A stretch of 43,119 nt of DNA from Actinomycetota bacterium (GTDB lineage Bacteria; Actinomycetota; Thermoleophilia; Gaiellales; Gaiellaceae). Numbering within the stretch: position 1 is the stretch's first letter; each line of letters begins with the position of its first letter. Made by a program: the position numbers and the translations under genes. A model generated the notes under the pieces. The model was not told the DNA's origin. It worked only from the letters and a program-made list of their open reading frames with translations, and did not search any database. Below, one piece after another: positions 22,835-29,737 of this stretch. The stretch is from positions 1 to 43,119 of the forward strand of contig JACDGR010000001.1 in NCBI GenBank assembly GCA_013821525.1. The letters run 5' to 3'.

Positions 22835-23064
22835 TCGTCCTCCACCTCGACGCACGCGACGAGCTGCTCGCGTGCCAGCCAGAGGGACGCCATCGCGTCG
22901 GCGTACATCTGCTCGCGTGGCGAGCGGATCGCGTCGAACGTCAGGCTCTTGAGCATCTCCTGGTACGCGAGCCGCGCCATCGTCAACGTCTGGTCGAGGG
23001 AGACGATCACGTCGAACGGGCTCGTGCCGTGATCGAGATGGCTGATGTTGTCGGGGTTGCTCAT
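22831..23064 (-). CDS. Small helical early protein
   Basis: A 77-residue acidic protein starting at the ATG that overlaps the nuclease stop (ATGA). It begins MSNPDNISHLDHGTSPFDVI and continues as two helices: SLDQTLTMARLAYQEMLKSL, then PREQMYADAMASLWLAREQL, ending VEVEDE. No motif recognised. Its coupling to the nuclease suggests a role with the recombination pair or simply co-expression. Confidence 0.65.
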   Translation of the reverse strand: MSNPDNISHLDHGTSPFDVIVSLDQTLTMARLAYQEMLKSLTFDAIRSPREQMYADAMASLWLAREQLVACVEVEDE

Positions 23065-23864
23065 GCCCACGCCGGACACGAGGACTTGTACGGGCAGCGC
23101 GGGCACGCCCACTGGTGGACGTACCCGTTTTGCGGCCACGGATCGTCGACGCCGAACATCAGGATCATGCTTTCCATGCTCGCGACGATCTGTCCCACCA
23201 TGCGCACCGTGCGGTCAGCCTTCGCTGTCGACCAGGACTCCTCGTACTGCTCACCATCGGACGGCGTGTAGACCGCAGGCACTTTGGTTCGCGTTGTGAC
23301 GTGGAGTCCCCACGGCTTCGACTTCGCGGCCGAGTAGATCCGCGTCTGCAGCCGCCAATCGGGATGGACCGACTTGTTCGCGGCGCCCTTGCGGTCGATG
23401 CCGAACGCCTCGAACTCGACGTCGGTGTAGCCCAGGATCGGAACCGGGAGCGAGTCCCGCTCGATCAGGATCTTCTCCTCGACAGCGATCGGATCGGGCA
23501 TCGACTGTGCCACGGGGTAGTAGGCGCGGATCGTTGGGATGCCGGTGTCGATCAGGCTCGAGGTCGTTTCACCCTCGAGGTCGTACTCGTCCGCTTCCGC
23601 CTTGGCGAGCAGGTGATCGCGGAACGAGTCCTCACAGTCGGAGAGGCTGATGCCGGGACCGCCACCGAGCCGAGCGACGTAGAAGTCCTCAAACGCCTTG
23701 GAGTCCGCCGTGCCGAGCAGGGCTTTGTGCCCTGCTCGGTCGGGCTTCTTGCAGACGTAACGCTGTCGGAAGTTCTCCGGACACCTCAGGAACCTGTTGA
23801 GACTCGACGGCGAGACGTGTTTGATGCCTGCCTCGATGAGCGCGTTGGTGGCGACGGCGCTCAC
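23061..23864 (-). CDS. Cas4/RecB-like PD-(D/E)XK nuclease with Fe-S-type cysteines
   Basis: A 267-residue nuclease. It opens with the family hallmark SPSSLNRFLRCPENFR, has ILGYTDVEFEAFGIDRK (Asp148, Asp157, Lys159) as the PD-(D/E)XK core, WRLQTRIYSAA with the Gln/Tyr of motif QxxxY (Gln173, Tyr177), and ends WACPRCPYKSSCPAWA. Cys28 plus C-terminal Cys254, Cys257 and Cys263 make the one-plus-three arrangement that holds a 4Fe-4S cluster in Cas4 and AddB-type nucleases. It follows the RecT-like gene directly (GTGA), forming the usual exonuclease plus annealase recombination pair. No CRISPR genes are present, so Cas4 homology reflects the fold only. Confidence 0.82.
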   Translation of the reverse strand: MSAVATNALIEAGIKHVSPSSLNRFLRCPENFRQRYVCKKPDRAGHKALLGTADSKAFEDFYVARLGGGPGISLSDCEDSFRDHLLAKAEADEYDLEGETTSSLIDTGIPTIRAYYPVAQSMPDPIAVEEKILIERDSLPVPILGYTDVEFEAFGIDRKGAANKSVHPDWRLQTRIYSAAKSKPWGLHVTTRTKVPAVYTPSDGEQYEESWSTAKADRTVRMVGQIVASMESMILMFGVDDPWPQNGYVHQWACPRCPYKSSCPAWA

Positions 23865-24895
23865 GATCCGCTCCCGTACTGCCCGGCTGCTGCGAGTCGC
23901 TCCTGCGTGTTCGTCAGGTCGGCGTTGTCGTTGTCGAGGAACTCCTGAAACGACTCCGCGCCATCGCCCATCGGCACTTCGCCTTCCGCCTCACCCTCAG
24001 CGGGCAGCGGCGTAACGGCCTCGACGAGTGCTGCGAGCAGCTTGTCGCGCGACGTCGCCGCATCGCCGAACCGGTCGAGGATGCCGCGCACGGTGCGCTT
24101 GATCCCGAGGCGATCACACGCGTCGTAAACGGCGTCGCGCTGCCGCTCGTTCAGGCCCTTGATGGTTGCGCTCGCCTGCTGGAACGGAGTAAGGTCGGCT
24201 CCGACCGCAGCCGCATCGCCTTCCAGGCTGCCTGCCTGGTTGGGCTCGACCGACGCATGCTCGTCGGGGGCCACGGCCGGAACCGGATCGACATCGATGA
24301 CCTGTTCGTGCTGGGGGGCGGTCGTCGATGCCGGGGTCTGCTCGCGCTTCCGACGCGGGGCAGGGGTGGGGGTGGGCTCGTCGTCTTCGATCTCACCCTC
24401 GACGAAGACCCGACCGTTGGAGCGCGTCACGCTCGGCGCGTACCACGCGACAGCGTTCGACATTGCCCGCGCGTAGAGCATGTTGCGCTGGAACTTCTTC
24501 CAGACGTCCTTACCGGCGAGCCCCGCCTTCGTGGCATCGTCCATCGAGAAGGTCGACTCGCCACGCTCGATGCCATGCTTGAAGACGGTGACGGTGCAGG
24601 ACGTCGGCTCGGTCGAGTTCGGCGCCCACGTCACGGTGTAGTCGAAGTCCGGATGGTCGTCGAGCAGGCCCGCGAGGATGCCAGCGCCGACGACGGGCTT
24701 GCCCTGGATGATCGCGATGCCGCTCATCGAGACGAACGGCTGCAGCCCCATCTCGGCGCCAGCGCTGATCTTCACGAACGCCTGGAGAGCTTCCTTGGCG
24801 TCGGCGAAGTAACCGCTGTTCGCGAAGTTGGTGGCGATCCGCTGGATGCGGTCGATCTCGCCGTCTTCGGGTACGTAGCGTTCAATGGCGCTCAC
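23861..24895 (-). CDS. RecT-like single-strand annealing protein
   Basis: A 344-residue protein; GTG start overlaps the previous stop (GTGA). The core (about 15-190) fits the RecT family of Gram-positive phages: FADAKEALQAFVKISAGAEM, then GLQPFVSMSGIAIIQGKPVV and later GESTFSMDDATKAGLAGKDV followed by WKKFQRNMLYARAMSNAVAW. Residues about 195-255 are a Pro/Thr/Glu-rich linker, then a small helical domain (LNERQRDAVYDACDRLG) and an acidic tail that might bind host single-strand-binding protein partners. It would anneal complementary strands during recombination and replication, working with the adjacent nuclease. Confidence 0.83.
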   Translation of the reverse strand: MSAIERYVPEDGEIDRIQRIATNFANSGYFADAKEALQAFVKISAGAEMGLQPFVSMSGIAIIQGKPVVGAGILAGLLDDHPDFDYTVTWAPNSTEPTSCTVTVFKHGIERGESTFSMDDATKAGLAGKDVWKKFQRNMLYARAMSNAVAWYAPSVTRSNGRVFVEGEIEDDEPTPTPAPRRKREQTPASTTAPQHEQVIDVDPVPAVAPDEHASVEPNQAGSLEGDAAAVGADLTPFQQASATIKGLNERQRDAVYDACDRLGIKRTVRGILDRFGDAATSRDKLLAALVEAVTPLPAEGEAEGEVPMGDGAESFQEFLDNDNADLTNTQERLAAAGQYGSGS

Positions 24896-25170
24896 GATGC
24901 GATCTCCTGGGGGAAGTCGATGATGTTTCCGTCCTGATCGATCCAGAGCCCGCACTCGCGCAGGTCTTCCTGCGCGTCGGCAAGCTGGCCTGACGCGAAG
25001 ATCACGCGGCAGTCGAGGCCTTCTTCGCCGGTTGCGCGGCGCAAGGTGAGCCAGCGCCAGACGCGGTACGCCTCTTGTGCGGCGAGCACGTAGTGCGTCT
25101 CGGTTAGCACGCTGGGGATCGTCGGCGGTTCGAGGTTGCGCTCGGGAACGGCGTACGGCCTGGCGTTCAT
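24892..25170 (-). CDS. Small early protein, unknown function
   Basis: A 92-residue protein with ATG overlapping the previous stop (ATGA) and GTGA to the RecT-like gene. It starts MNARPYAVPERNLEPPTIPS, then a helix (THYVLAAQEAYRVWRWLTL), then a beta-rich end with LDCRVIFASGQLADAQEDL and CGLWIDQDGNIIDFPQEIAS. No recognisable domain. Position upstream of the recombination genes suggests a helper in DNA metabolism, unproven. Confidence 0.65.
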   Translation of the reverse strand: MNARPYAVPERNLEPPTIPSVLTETHYVLAAQEAYRVWRWLTLRRATGEEGLDCRVIFASGQLADAQEDLRECGLWIDQDGNIIDFPQEIAS

Positions 25171-25373
25171 AGTCCGACTGCTCGCAAGAGTCGGTCTGCG
25201 TAGACGCAGAACGTGTCGAGTCCATGGTCGGCGAGAGCGCCGAGGACGATGCACGAGAACGCGAGCAGTGCGAGTTCGAGGCGGTCGCGCTTCCACGCGC
25301 GGTCGCGGTAGTGGCGGATGCGTCGCAGGTTCGCGGTCGCCTGCCCGTACGCGGCGTGCTGTTCGGGGGTCAC
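25167..25373 (-). CDS. Small single-helix membrane protein
   Basis: A 68-residue protein; GTG start overlaps the previous stop (GTGA), with GGGG upstream. The first 32 residues are basic (NLRRIRHYRDRAWKRDRLE). They are followed by one hydrophobic segment (LALLAFSCIVLGALADHGL, residues 33-51) and a short C-terminal tail. The positive-inside rule places the N terminus in the cytoplasm. A small early membrane protein might serve superinfection exclusion or host takeover; no family recognised. Confidence 0.65.
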   Translation of the reverse strand: MTPEQHAAYGQATANLRRIRHYRDRAWKRDRLELALLAFSCIVLGALADHGLDTFCVYADRLLRAVGL

Positions 25374-25513
25374 TTCGCACCCCGGTATCGAGTGCAGTCG
25401 CAGAGGCCGCAGTCGGAGCCGTGGCGGTTGTGGTCGTGCAGGTCGCGGTCGTGCCCGCAGACGCAGTGCATCGTCGCCTTCGGGAACAGGCGGCGCAGGA
25501 GCGGCGTGATCAC
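25370..25513 (-). CDS. Tiny Cys/His zinc-binding protein (47 residues)
   Basis: GTG start sharing GTGA with the 33-residue gene upstream, and its own stop shares GTGA with the next gene. The pattern MHCVCGHDRDLHDHNRHGSD followed by CGLCDCTRYRG has C-x-C near both ends and His in the middle, the C-C-G-H ... C-x2-C-x-C signature seen in many small actinobacteriophage proteins. It almost certainly binds zinc. GGGGA lies about 9 bases upstream. Function unknown; nucleic-acid or protein binding is likely. Confidence 0.74.
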   Translation of the reverse strand: MITPLLRRLFPKATMHCVCGHDRDLHDHNRHGSDCGLCDCTRYRGAK

Positions 25514-25611
25514 GACTGCGTTCCCCGTAGGGAATCGCGAAGCTCGAGCAGCTTTGTGAGTTGGCCTTTCGCGTGGAGCGCCGTTCCAACGGTCTCTCGT
25601 AGTACGGGCAT
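25510..25611 (-). CDS. Tiny helical protein (33 residues)
   Basis: ATG start with AGGAG 9 bases upstream, and the TGA overlaps the GTG of the zinc protein (GTGA). The peptide is one amphipathic helix: MPVLRETVGTALHAKGQL then TKLLELRDSLRGTQS. First gene after the 25632-25668 hairpin. The ribosome site and coupling support translation; the function is unknown and it might mainly be a leader peptide. Confidence 0.58.
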   Translation of the reverse strand: MPVLRETVGTALHAKGQLTKLLELRDSLRGTQS

Positions 25612-25631
25612 GCGATGATGCTCCTGGTTCT

Positions 25632-25668
25632 GAACGCCGGGTCGCCTGTGGAAAGAGGCCCGGCGTTC
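25632..25668. terminator. Hairpin between the first regulator and the early operon
   Basis: A perfect 10-bp inverted repeat (GAACGCCGGG / CCCGGCGTTC) with a 17-base loop, inside which GCCT/AGGC can pair too. It fills the 64-base gap between the small HTH gene (stop at 25676) and the 33-residue gene. There is no U tract. It could be a terminator or antitermination site limiting read-through into the early operon. Confidence 0.55.
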
Positions 25669-25675
25669 TGCGTTC

Positions 25676-25849
25676 TCAGCCGCTGTCTGCGGCCGAGCGT
25701 GCGGGGACGTTGAGCGTCCCGCGTTGGATCAGCCGGTAGATCGCCTGCGTAGAGACGTCCTGGCTGATCGCGACCTCACGGATCGACTTGCCGTCGTCCA
25801 GCATCTGCTGGGCGGCTGCGAGGTCTGCCTTGCTTCCCGTGAATCCCAT
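25676..25849 (-). CDS. Small HTH regulator (Cro-like position), probably leaderless
   Basis: A 57-residue DNA-binding protein. Residues 7-45 are a resolvase/Hin-type helix-turn-helix: KADLAAAQQMLDDGKSIREV with VAISQDVSTQAIYRLIQRG, where the S-I-R-E-V-A and S-T-Q-A-I-Y-R-L pattern is typical. There is no ribosome site before the ATG; instead a promoter (TTGACA, 17 bases, CATGAT) is placed so that transcription should start on the ATG itself. It is transcribed away from the XRE gene on the plus strand. By position it is the Cro-like first gene of the leftward early transcript. Confidence 0.75.
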   Translation of the reverse strand: MGFTGSKADLAAAQQMLDDGKSIREVAISQDVSTQAIYRLIQRGTLNVPARSAADSG

Positions 25850-25855
25850 ACGCGG

Positions 25856-25884
25856 ATCATGCTACAGAATCCTTGCGTTGTCAA
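25856..25884 (-). promoter_or_regulatory. Predicted early leftward promoter (leaderless start)
   Basis: TTGACA at 25879-25884 and CATGAT at 25856-25861 on the minus strand, separated by exactly 17 bases. Six bases follow before the ATG of the small HTH gene (A at 25849), the usual -10 to +1 distance. So the mRNA would begin at the start codon. Leaderless mRNAs are common in actinobacteria. Confidence 0.65.
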
Positions 25885-25915
25885 CCCCGCTACTCTGAGG
25901 CTCGTGGTTGGCAAC

Positions 25916-25934
25916 ACCAGCGGGGTGTGCTGGT
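25916..25934. promoter_or_regulatory. Inverted repeat in the divergent control region (operator candidate)
   Basis: ACCAGC, seven bases, GCTGGT: a perfect 6-bp dyad in the 137-base region between the two divergent regulators. It lies upstream of the early -35 box and about 53 bases before the XRE start codon. The size and location fit an operator bound by a repressor dimer. There is only one clear copy. Confidence 0.45.
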
Positions 25935-25986
25935 CCCGGCGGAAGCGCGACGAATCGCGCCCGCTAGGGCATGCTCGGGTGAACCC

Positions 25987-26376
25987 ATGAGCGAAACCCC
26001 CAAGTACCTCGAACTACTGCAGCGTCACCGTGCGAAGGACGCGCGCACGTGGCCAGAAATCGCCGTCGCGGCTGGCGTCAAGGCGCGAACCTCGGAGCCC
26101 TGGATCAAGGGCAACGTCGCCGAGCCGCCACTCGTCGGCATCGTTCGCCTCGCTGTCGAGCTCGGCGTCACCCCGCGCGACCTATTCGACGCGGTGATGG
26201 GGGACGAAGCAGCAGGCCGGATCGGTCTACTCGACGAGATCCTCGAGCGCGTCGAGAAGCTCGAGGCTACGCTGAACGGTGCTGCTCTACGGCAGTTGCT
26301 TTCGGATGCGGAGCGAGCGACAGCGGCGATCGGTGACCGTCGAGATCGCGAAGCTGGCTCTGAGCCCGCTGGATGA
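25987..26376 (+). CDS. XRE-family-like DNA-binding protein, putative phage repressor
   Basis: A 129-residue protein on the plus strand, opposite to the main operon. Start at the ATG of MSETPKYLELLQRHRAKD, preceded by GGGTGA. Residues about 20-46 form an HTH (TWPEIAVAAGVKARTSEPWI), followed by PPLVGIVRLAVELGVTPRDL, the helix 4-5 pattern of Cro/C1-type domains. Residues 80-115 are a leucine-rich coiled coil for dimerisation (LLDEILERVEKLEATL). With an integrase present and the divergent early promoter 100 bases away, it is the best repressor candidate. No RecA-cleavage protease domain is present. Confidence 0.75.
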   Translation: MSETPKYLELLQRHRAKDARTWPEIAVAAGVKARTSEPWIKGNVAEPPLVGIVRLAVELGVTPRDLFDAVMGDEAAGRIGLLDEILERVEKLEATLNGAALRQLLSDAERATAAIGDRRDREAGSEPAG

Positions 26377-26599
26377 CGCTCAGTAGAAGCGCGCGTAGTT
26401 CGTCGTCGGACATCTTCCCACTGGCTCCCGTCTTGGCTTGTATCTCTAACAACCCAGCCAGAGGGCATTTCTGACGGGTATTGGAAGCTGAAAAGCTCGC
26501 ACTTTCCGTGTTTCCGACTAGCGTCCGGTGGTATCACGTCGCATGGCTACCTTCGAGCATGCGCCCGTCCCGATCCGGCCGGGCATCACGTTCCACGTC
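26377..26599. other. Intergenic region between convergent genes
   Basis: 223 bases between the repressor gene (plus) and the cysteine-protease gene (minus). I find no convincing gene, promoter or strong hairpin in it. A short minus-strand frame (MSDDELRALLLSVIQRAQSQ start at 26413) begins here but runs antisense into the repressor gene. An attachment site could lie here, but no evidence was found. Confidence 0.4.
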
Positions 26600-27328
26600 C
26601 TACCGAGACGCCAGATCCTTCACGACGCACGCGTCCGCGTTGTGGCCGAACAACCAGTCCATCGTCTTGTACGGCAACCAAACGAGACGGTCTCCTCGCA
26701 CCCACCCGTTGCCCCACGTGTTCGAGAGGCCGAACGCCTGCCGTTCGTCGCTGCAACCCCAGATCCCGATCTCGTGACCGCCGGCTGACGAGCCCGCCCG
26801 GTCGACGTCCTGGAGCCAGTATTCGCCGGGGTGCTTCTCGACGGGCTGGAACCACGCCGATAGCCAGTCGATGCCGATCAGCACCGGCTGCGGCTTCGGC
26901 GCGGCGAATACGCTGCGGATCTCATCGACGGTCTGCGCCCACGTGTTCGACTCGATGCCGTGTTTCTTGTCCGGCCCCGTCTTCGTGTTCTTGCCCTTGA
27001 TGCGCCGCCAGTGGCCCTTGGAGCGGAGCACGTCGCAGGCGGCTCGTGCGTTCGTGCCGTCAACGCCGGGCATCCCGTCGACCTCTTTCGCCCGCGCGTA
27101 GAGCCATTCGGCGTCGAACGCGAACTGGTTGAAGTGGTTCATCACCTTCGACGTCGCGTACGCCACGCAGTGCGGGGTGTTGCCCTGGTCGTACTGGTCG
27201 AGCGTTGGTCGCTTGATCTGTACCTCTACGTGATCCGGTGGTGGGCCGGCGGAGAACGCGTGCAGCTGAAGGTGCCACGAATCATCAGGCGCGACTCGCC
27301 CGAGCAGGTGCGCTCCGTACTCGCTCAT
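26600..27328 (-). CDS. Papain-family (C1) cysteine protease
   Basis: A 242-residue protein starting MSEYGAHLLGRVAPDDSW; the ATG overlaps the preceding stop (ATGA). All papain-fold active-site elements are visible and in order: oxyanion Gln48 and nucleophile Cys54 in YDQGNTPHCVAYATSK (six residues apart, as in papain Gln19-Cys25), His185 in SAGGHEIGIWG, and Asn203 in GLSNTWGNGWVRGDRL, the papain NSWG motif. No signal peptide or propeptide is seen, so it would act in the cytoplasm or in the virion. It is the last gene of the late transcript. The target is unknown: virion maturation, host wall or host proteins, or anti-defence. Confidence 0.82.
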   Translation of the reverse strand: MSEYGAHLLGRVAPDDSWHLQLHAFSAGPPPDHVEVQIKRPTLDQYDQGNTPHCVAYATSKVMNHFNQFAFDAEWLYARAKEVDGMPGVDGTNARAACDVLRSKGHWRRIKGKNTKTGPDKKHGIESNTWAQTVDEIRSVFAAPKPQPVLIGIDWLSAWFQPVEKHPGEYWLQDVDRAGSSAGGHEIGIWGCSDERQAFGLSNTWGNGWVRGDRLVWLPYKTMDWLFGHNADACVVKDLASR

Positions 27329-27702
27329 GCTGCGTCCGGCGGGTCGATCGGTGTGTCGATCATGTCTGCGACCTCGCGGAAGAACGACGCCGGCACGGTG
27401 CACGTGTTCGACCGCTGTCCGGGCGTGTCGACGCTGATCGTGAACGTCTCCGGGTCGGTGCCGACGCTACGTACGTGGGCGGTGTTCTTCCGCTTGTCGA
27501 TGAACCAATGCACGTTGCTGGGCATGCGGGTGCTCCTCGTGTCTGGGGATAGCGTGCGGGGTGTCGGATAGTCGTCGTTGAGATAGTCGCGCGCGACTGG
27601 CCCGGGTCGGACGATCGGGAATCCGGATGGGCTCAGGTCGGTCATGCGTTTGCCGTCGAAGCGGCCTTCGTTGAAGTCGCTCGGGTCGTACGGTTCACGC
27701 AT
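27325..27702 (-). CDS. Late protein of unknown function before the protease
   Basis: A 125-residue protein with ATG at 27702 (GGGGGAG very close upstream) and ATGA overlap to the protease gene. The N-terminal half is Pro/Asp/Arg-rich (DPSDFNEGRFDGKRMTDLSP). The second half looks folded: NVHWFIDKRKNTAHVRSVG, then ETFTISVDTPGQRSNTCTV, then SFFREVADMIDTP. No membrane segment. Its coupling to the protease gene makes a partner, inhibitor or substrate role possible, but nothing in the sequence proves it. Confidence 0.6.
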   Translation of the reverse strand: MREPYDPSDFNEGRFDGKRMTDLSPSGFPIVRPGPVARDYLNDDYPTPRTLSPDTRSTRMPSNVHWFIDKRKNTAHVRSVGTDPETFTISVDTPGQRSNTCTVPASFFREVADMIDTPIDPPDAA

Positions 27703-27919
27703 CGCTCCCCCGGATCTCGTCGAGCACTTCGCGGACGTCGGCGTCTTCGTGCTGGTGGACTTCCACCCGTGCTGCTTGCCACGCGCTCCAGTGGGCGGAG
27801 ACGAGCGCCCAGAGGGAGAGCGCGGAGACGTAGATGACGCTTTTGACCCATCCGGTGGCGAGCGAGACGGGGATCATGAAGACCCAGAACAGGGTTAGCC
27901 AGCCGTTGAGGCGGCGCAT
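27695..27919 (-). CDS. Small two-helix membrane protein of the lysis block
   Basis: A 74-residue protein starting MRRLNGWLTLFWVFMIPV; a GTG six codons upstream (27937) is an alternative start. Two hydrophobic segments (residues 7-25 and 28-46) are followed by HWSAWQAARVEVHQHED and an acidic amphipathic tail. This membrane protein with the HWSAWQAARVE motif recurs in lysis or post-lysis regions of actinobacteriophages. Candidate second holin, antiholin or other lysis helper. Confidence 0.7.
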   Translation of the reverse strand: MRRLNGWLTLFWVFMIPVSLATGWVKSVIYVSALSLWALVSAHWSAWQAARVEVHQHEDADVREVLDEIRGSDA

Positions 27920-27957
27920 CAGGATGGGCGAACCCACCGCGCCGCGCAGACGGTCGA

Positions 27958-28707
27958 TCAGGAGACGTCCCGCCGGCAGCCGTAGATCGGCCGGTAGTGG
28001 AGTTCGCGGTTCTGCGGGCCGGGCTCGCCACCGAACGAGAGCACCGATACGCGCGGATGCCCGATGTAGATGCCGACGTGCGAGTTCGAGCCGTAGTGGA
28101 CGCGATCTCCGGTGACGGCCAACAGTGACGAGACCGCCCTACCCTTGTCGATCATGGTGTACGTCGTCGGCCATGGGCTCAGGTCGGGGTCGGGTAGTCC
28201 CACTTCTCGGGTGGCCAGGTGGATGAGTGCGGCGACGGTCGAAGAGCAGTCTCCGTAGACGTTCCGCTGGGTGGAGGGATCGCCGCCACGGTTGAGCAGA
28301 TCCATGCGACGGGGCCCCTGGGTGTAGACCCAGTCGTTTCGGTTGCCGGCGATCGCGAGCGCCCACTGCACGAGCAGCGCGTGGTAGGCATGAACCTTCC
28401 TCTCATGCTCGAGTTCGACGAGGCGCTTGCGGCCGGCGGGGGTGTACCACTGGGCGAGCGCGTTGTGGACGTGCGGCCCGAAGGTGTTCGTGACGGGGAT
28501 CGAGTGGAGCTGCTGGAAGTGCCCGACCTGGAGCGATGTCGGGTGCAGCCAGTCGCCGGTAGGCCCGTAGAGTCGTAGTTTGTGGTCGTCTGGGTGGAGG
28601 CGGTGGCGTTTGATCGACCATGCCTGTAGGGCGCCTTGGATGGCGACGACGGCGGGGCCGTGGGCGCCTTCCTTGAGGGGGCCGGGGTACGGGGCGGCGT
28701 CAGCCAT
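27958..28707 (-). CDS. Endolysin: peptidoglycan-binding domain plus NlpC/P60-type domain
   Basis: A 249-residue lysin. Residues 8-90 form a peptidoglycan-binding-1-like domain (GPLKEGAHGPAVVAIQGALQ and the later TNTFGPHVHNALAQW). Residues about 110-245 form an NlpC/P60-CHAP-type peptidase with Cys154 in VYGDCSSTVAALIHL and His210 in NSHVGIYIGHPRV. It should cut peptide bonds in the wall. There is no signal peptide, so export depends on the holin encoded just before it. The ATG overlaps the holin stop by 8 bases. Confidence 0.83.
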   Translation of the reverse strand: MADAAPYPGPLKEGAHGPAVVAIQGALQAWSIKRHRLHPDDHKLRLYGPTGDWLHPTSLQVGHFQQLHSIPVTNTFGPHVHNALAQWYTPAGRKRLVELEHERKVHAYHALLVQWALAIAGNRNDWVYTQGPRRMDLLNRGGDPSTQRNVYGDCSSTVAALIHLATREVGLPDPDLSPWPTTYTMIDKGRAVSSLLAVTGDRVHYGSNSHVGIYIGHPRVSVLSFGGEPGPQNRELHYRPIYGCRRDVS

Positions 28708-28990
28708 CGGCAGGGGGGGTGCGTGAGACGTTCGCGTCGTTTCCGTCGACGGCGGGGTAGGTGGTCTTGTCGGCGAGGGTGGGGACGGGCAGCGGGTCGA
28801 TGAACTGTCGCCAGATGAAGGAGCCGAGCGCGATGCCGCCAGAGACGGCTGCGGAGCGGGCGAGGCTCCAGTCGACGGGGTTGGTGCCGTTCGCGACGCC
28901 GATCAGGCCAGCGACTGGGTAGACGATGATGAAGGCGGTGATGAAGGATCGAGCGGCTCGGATGAGCGCGCTTTTGAGCGTTGCGGACAT
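28700..28990 (-). CDS. Putative holin
   Basis: A 96-residue protein with two hydrophobic helices: AFIIVYPVAGLIGVA (about 15-34, N-terminal basic side SALIRAARS) and AAVSGGIALGSFIW (about 47-60), followed by RQFIDPLPVPTLADK and a hydrophilic tail. Size, topology and position immediately before the endolysin (8-base overlap) fit a class II holin; the segment after the second helix resembles holins of Gram-positive phages. GGGAG lies about 9 bases before the ATG. Confidence 0.72.
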   Translation of the reverse strand: MSATLKSALIRAARSFITAFIIVYPVAGLIGVANGTNPVDWSLARSAAVSGGIALGSFIWRQFIDPLPVPTLADKTTYPAVDGNDANVSRTPPADG

Positions 28991-29044
28991 GGGTGTTTCT
29001 CCCTCGGCTGGGTCGTGTCGTGGTGCCGATGCCGTCGGCGGCGG

Positions 29045-29698
29045 TTAGCTGAACGTGTGGTTCGCGAGCAGGACGATGATCGAGATCACGATCGTCGCGA
29101 CCGTGAAGAGGATCCCGAACGTCGCGCGGGTACCGGCGGCGTTTCCGGTAGCGATGTCGATGCGTCCCGTCAGGACGTTGACTTGTTTCTGTAACGCGCC
29201 AAACGACGTTTCGTAGACCTCACGTGGCACGAACGTCGCGGCCTGGTCGGCCAGCTGCTCGCGGAACGCATTCACTGCATCGAAGCGCTTCTCATTGCTC
29301 TTTTCGAGTTTCTCCGCCGACTCGCGAGCCGCCACGAGTTGCGCCTGGATCAGATCCCGTACGCTGGTGTCCTGCGCGGCAGAGAGTTCCTTCGCGGACG
29401 ACATCGCCGCGTGGATCTGCTTGACCTGCTCCGCGATGTGCTGAAATAGTTGGTCGTGAACGTTCTTGATCGTCGCCTCGAGCGAGCGCCGCAACACCTC
29501 GGCAGCCTTCGACCGCTCAGCGTCCGCAACAGTCGCGGCGCGCTCCTTCTCATGGAAGACCGTGTCGACATGCTGGCGCTGCGCGAGCAACAACGAATGG
29601 AGCTGCTCAAGCTCGACCTCGAAGACGCGGCGCCGCTCGAGGAAGAGCGCGTCCACGTACCCGCGAAGCGAGACCTGGTCATCGTCAGCGACCGGCAC
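29045..29698 (-). CDS. Coiled-coil protein with C-terminal membrane anchor
   Basis: A 217-residue protein with GTG start preceded by GGGAGG. Nearly the whole protein is helix: FLERRRVFEVELEQLHSLLL, then SKAAEVLRRSLEATIKNVHD and AARESAEKLEKSNEKRFDAV are strongly coiled-coil. The C terminus has one membrane segment (FGILFTVATIVISIIVLLAN, about 193-212). An anchored rod of this type in the lysis block recalls spanin-like or holin-regulating proteins, or a late membrane scaffold. It is not a standard spanin. Function is inferred only from place and shape. Confidence 0.7.
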   Translation of the reverse strand: MPVADDDQVSLRGYVDALFLERRRVFEVELEQLHSLLLAQRQHVDTVFHEKERAATVADAERSKAAEVLRRSLEATIKNVHDQLFQHIAEQVKQIHAAMSSAKELSAAQDTSVRDLIQAQLVAARESAEKLEKSNEKRFDAVNAFREQLADQAATFVPREVYETSFGALQKQVNVLTGRIDIATGNAAGTRATFGILFTVATIVISIIVLLANHTFS

Positions 29699-29737
29699 AT
29701 GCCCTCCCTGCCCCCACCGGGCGTTTCGTGGTGGACG

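Noticed and set aside
23061..23864. Cas4 as part of a CRISPR adaptation system
   Set aside because: No cas1, cas2 or repeat array is present; the fold and cysteines are shared with general recombination nucleases and the gene is coupled to a RecT-like annealase.
26267..26413. Minus-strand 48-residue frame beginning MSDDELRALLLSVIQ
   Set aside because: It looks partly helical but is antisense to the end of the repressor gene, has only a poorly spaced GGGAAG before the ATG and is not coupled to any neighbour.
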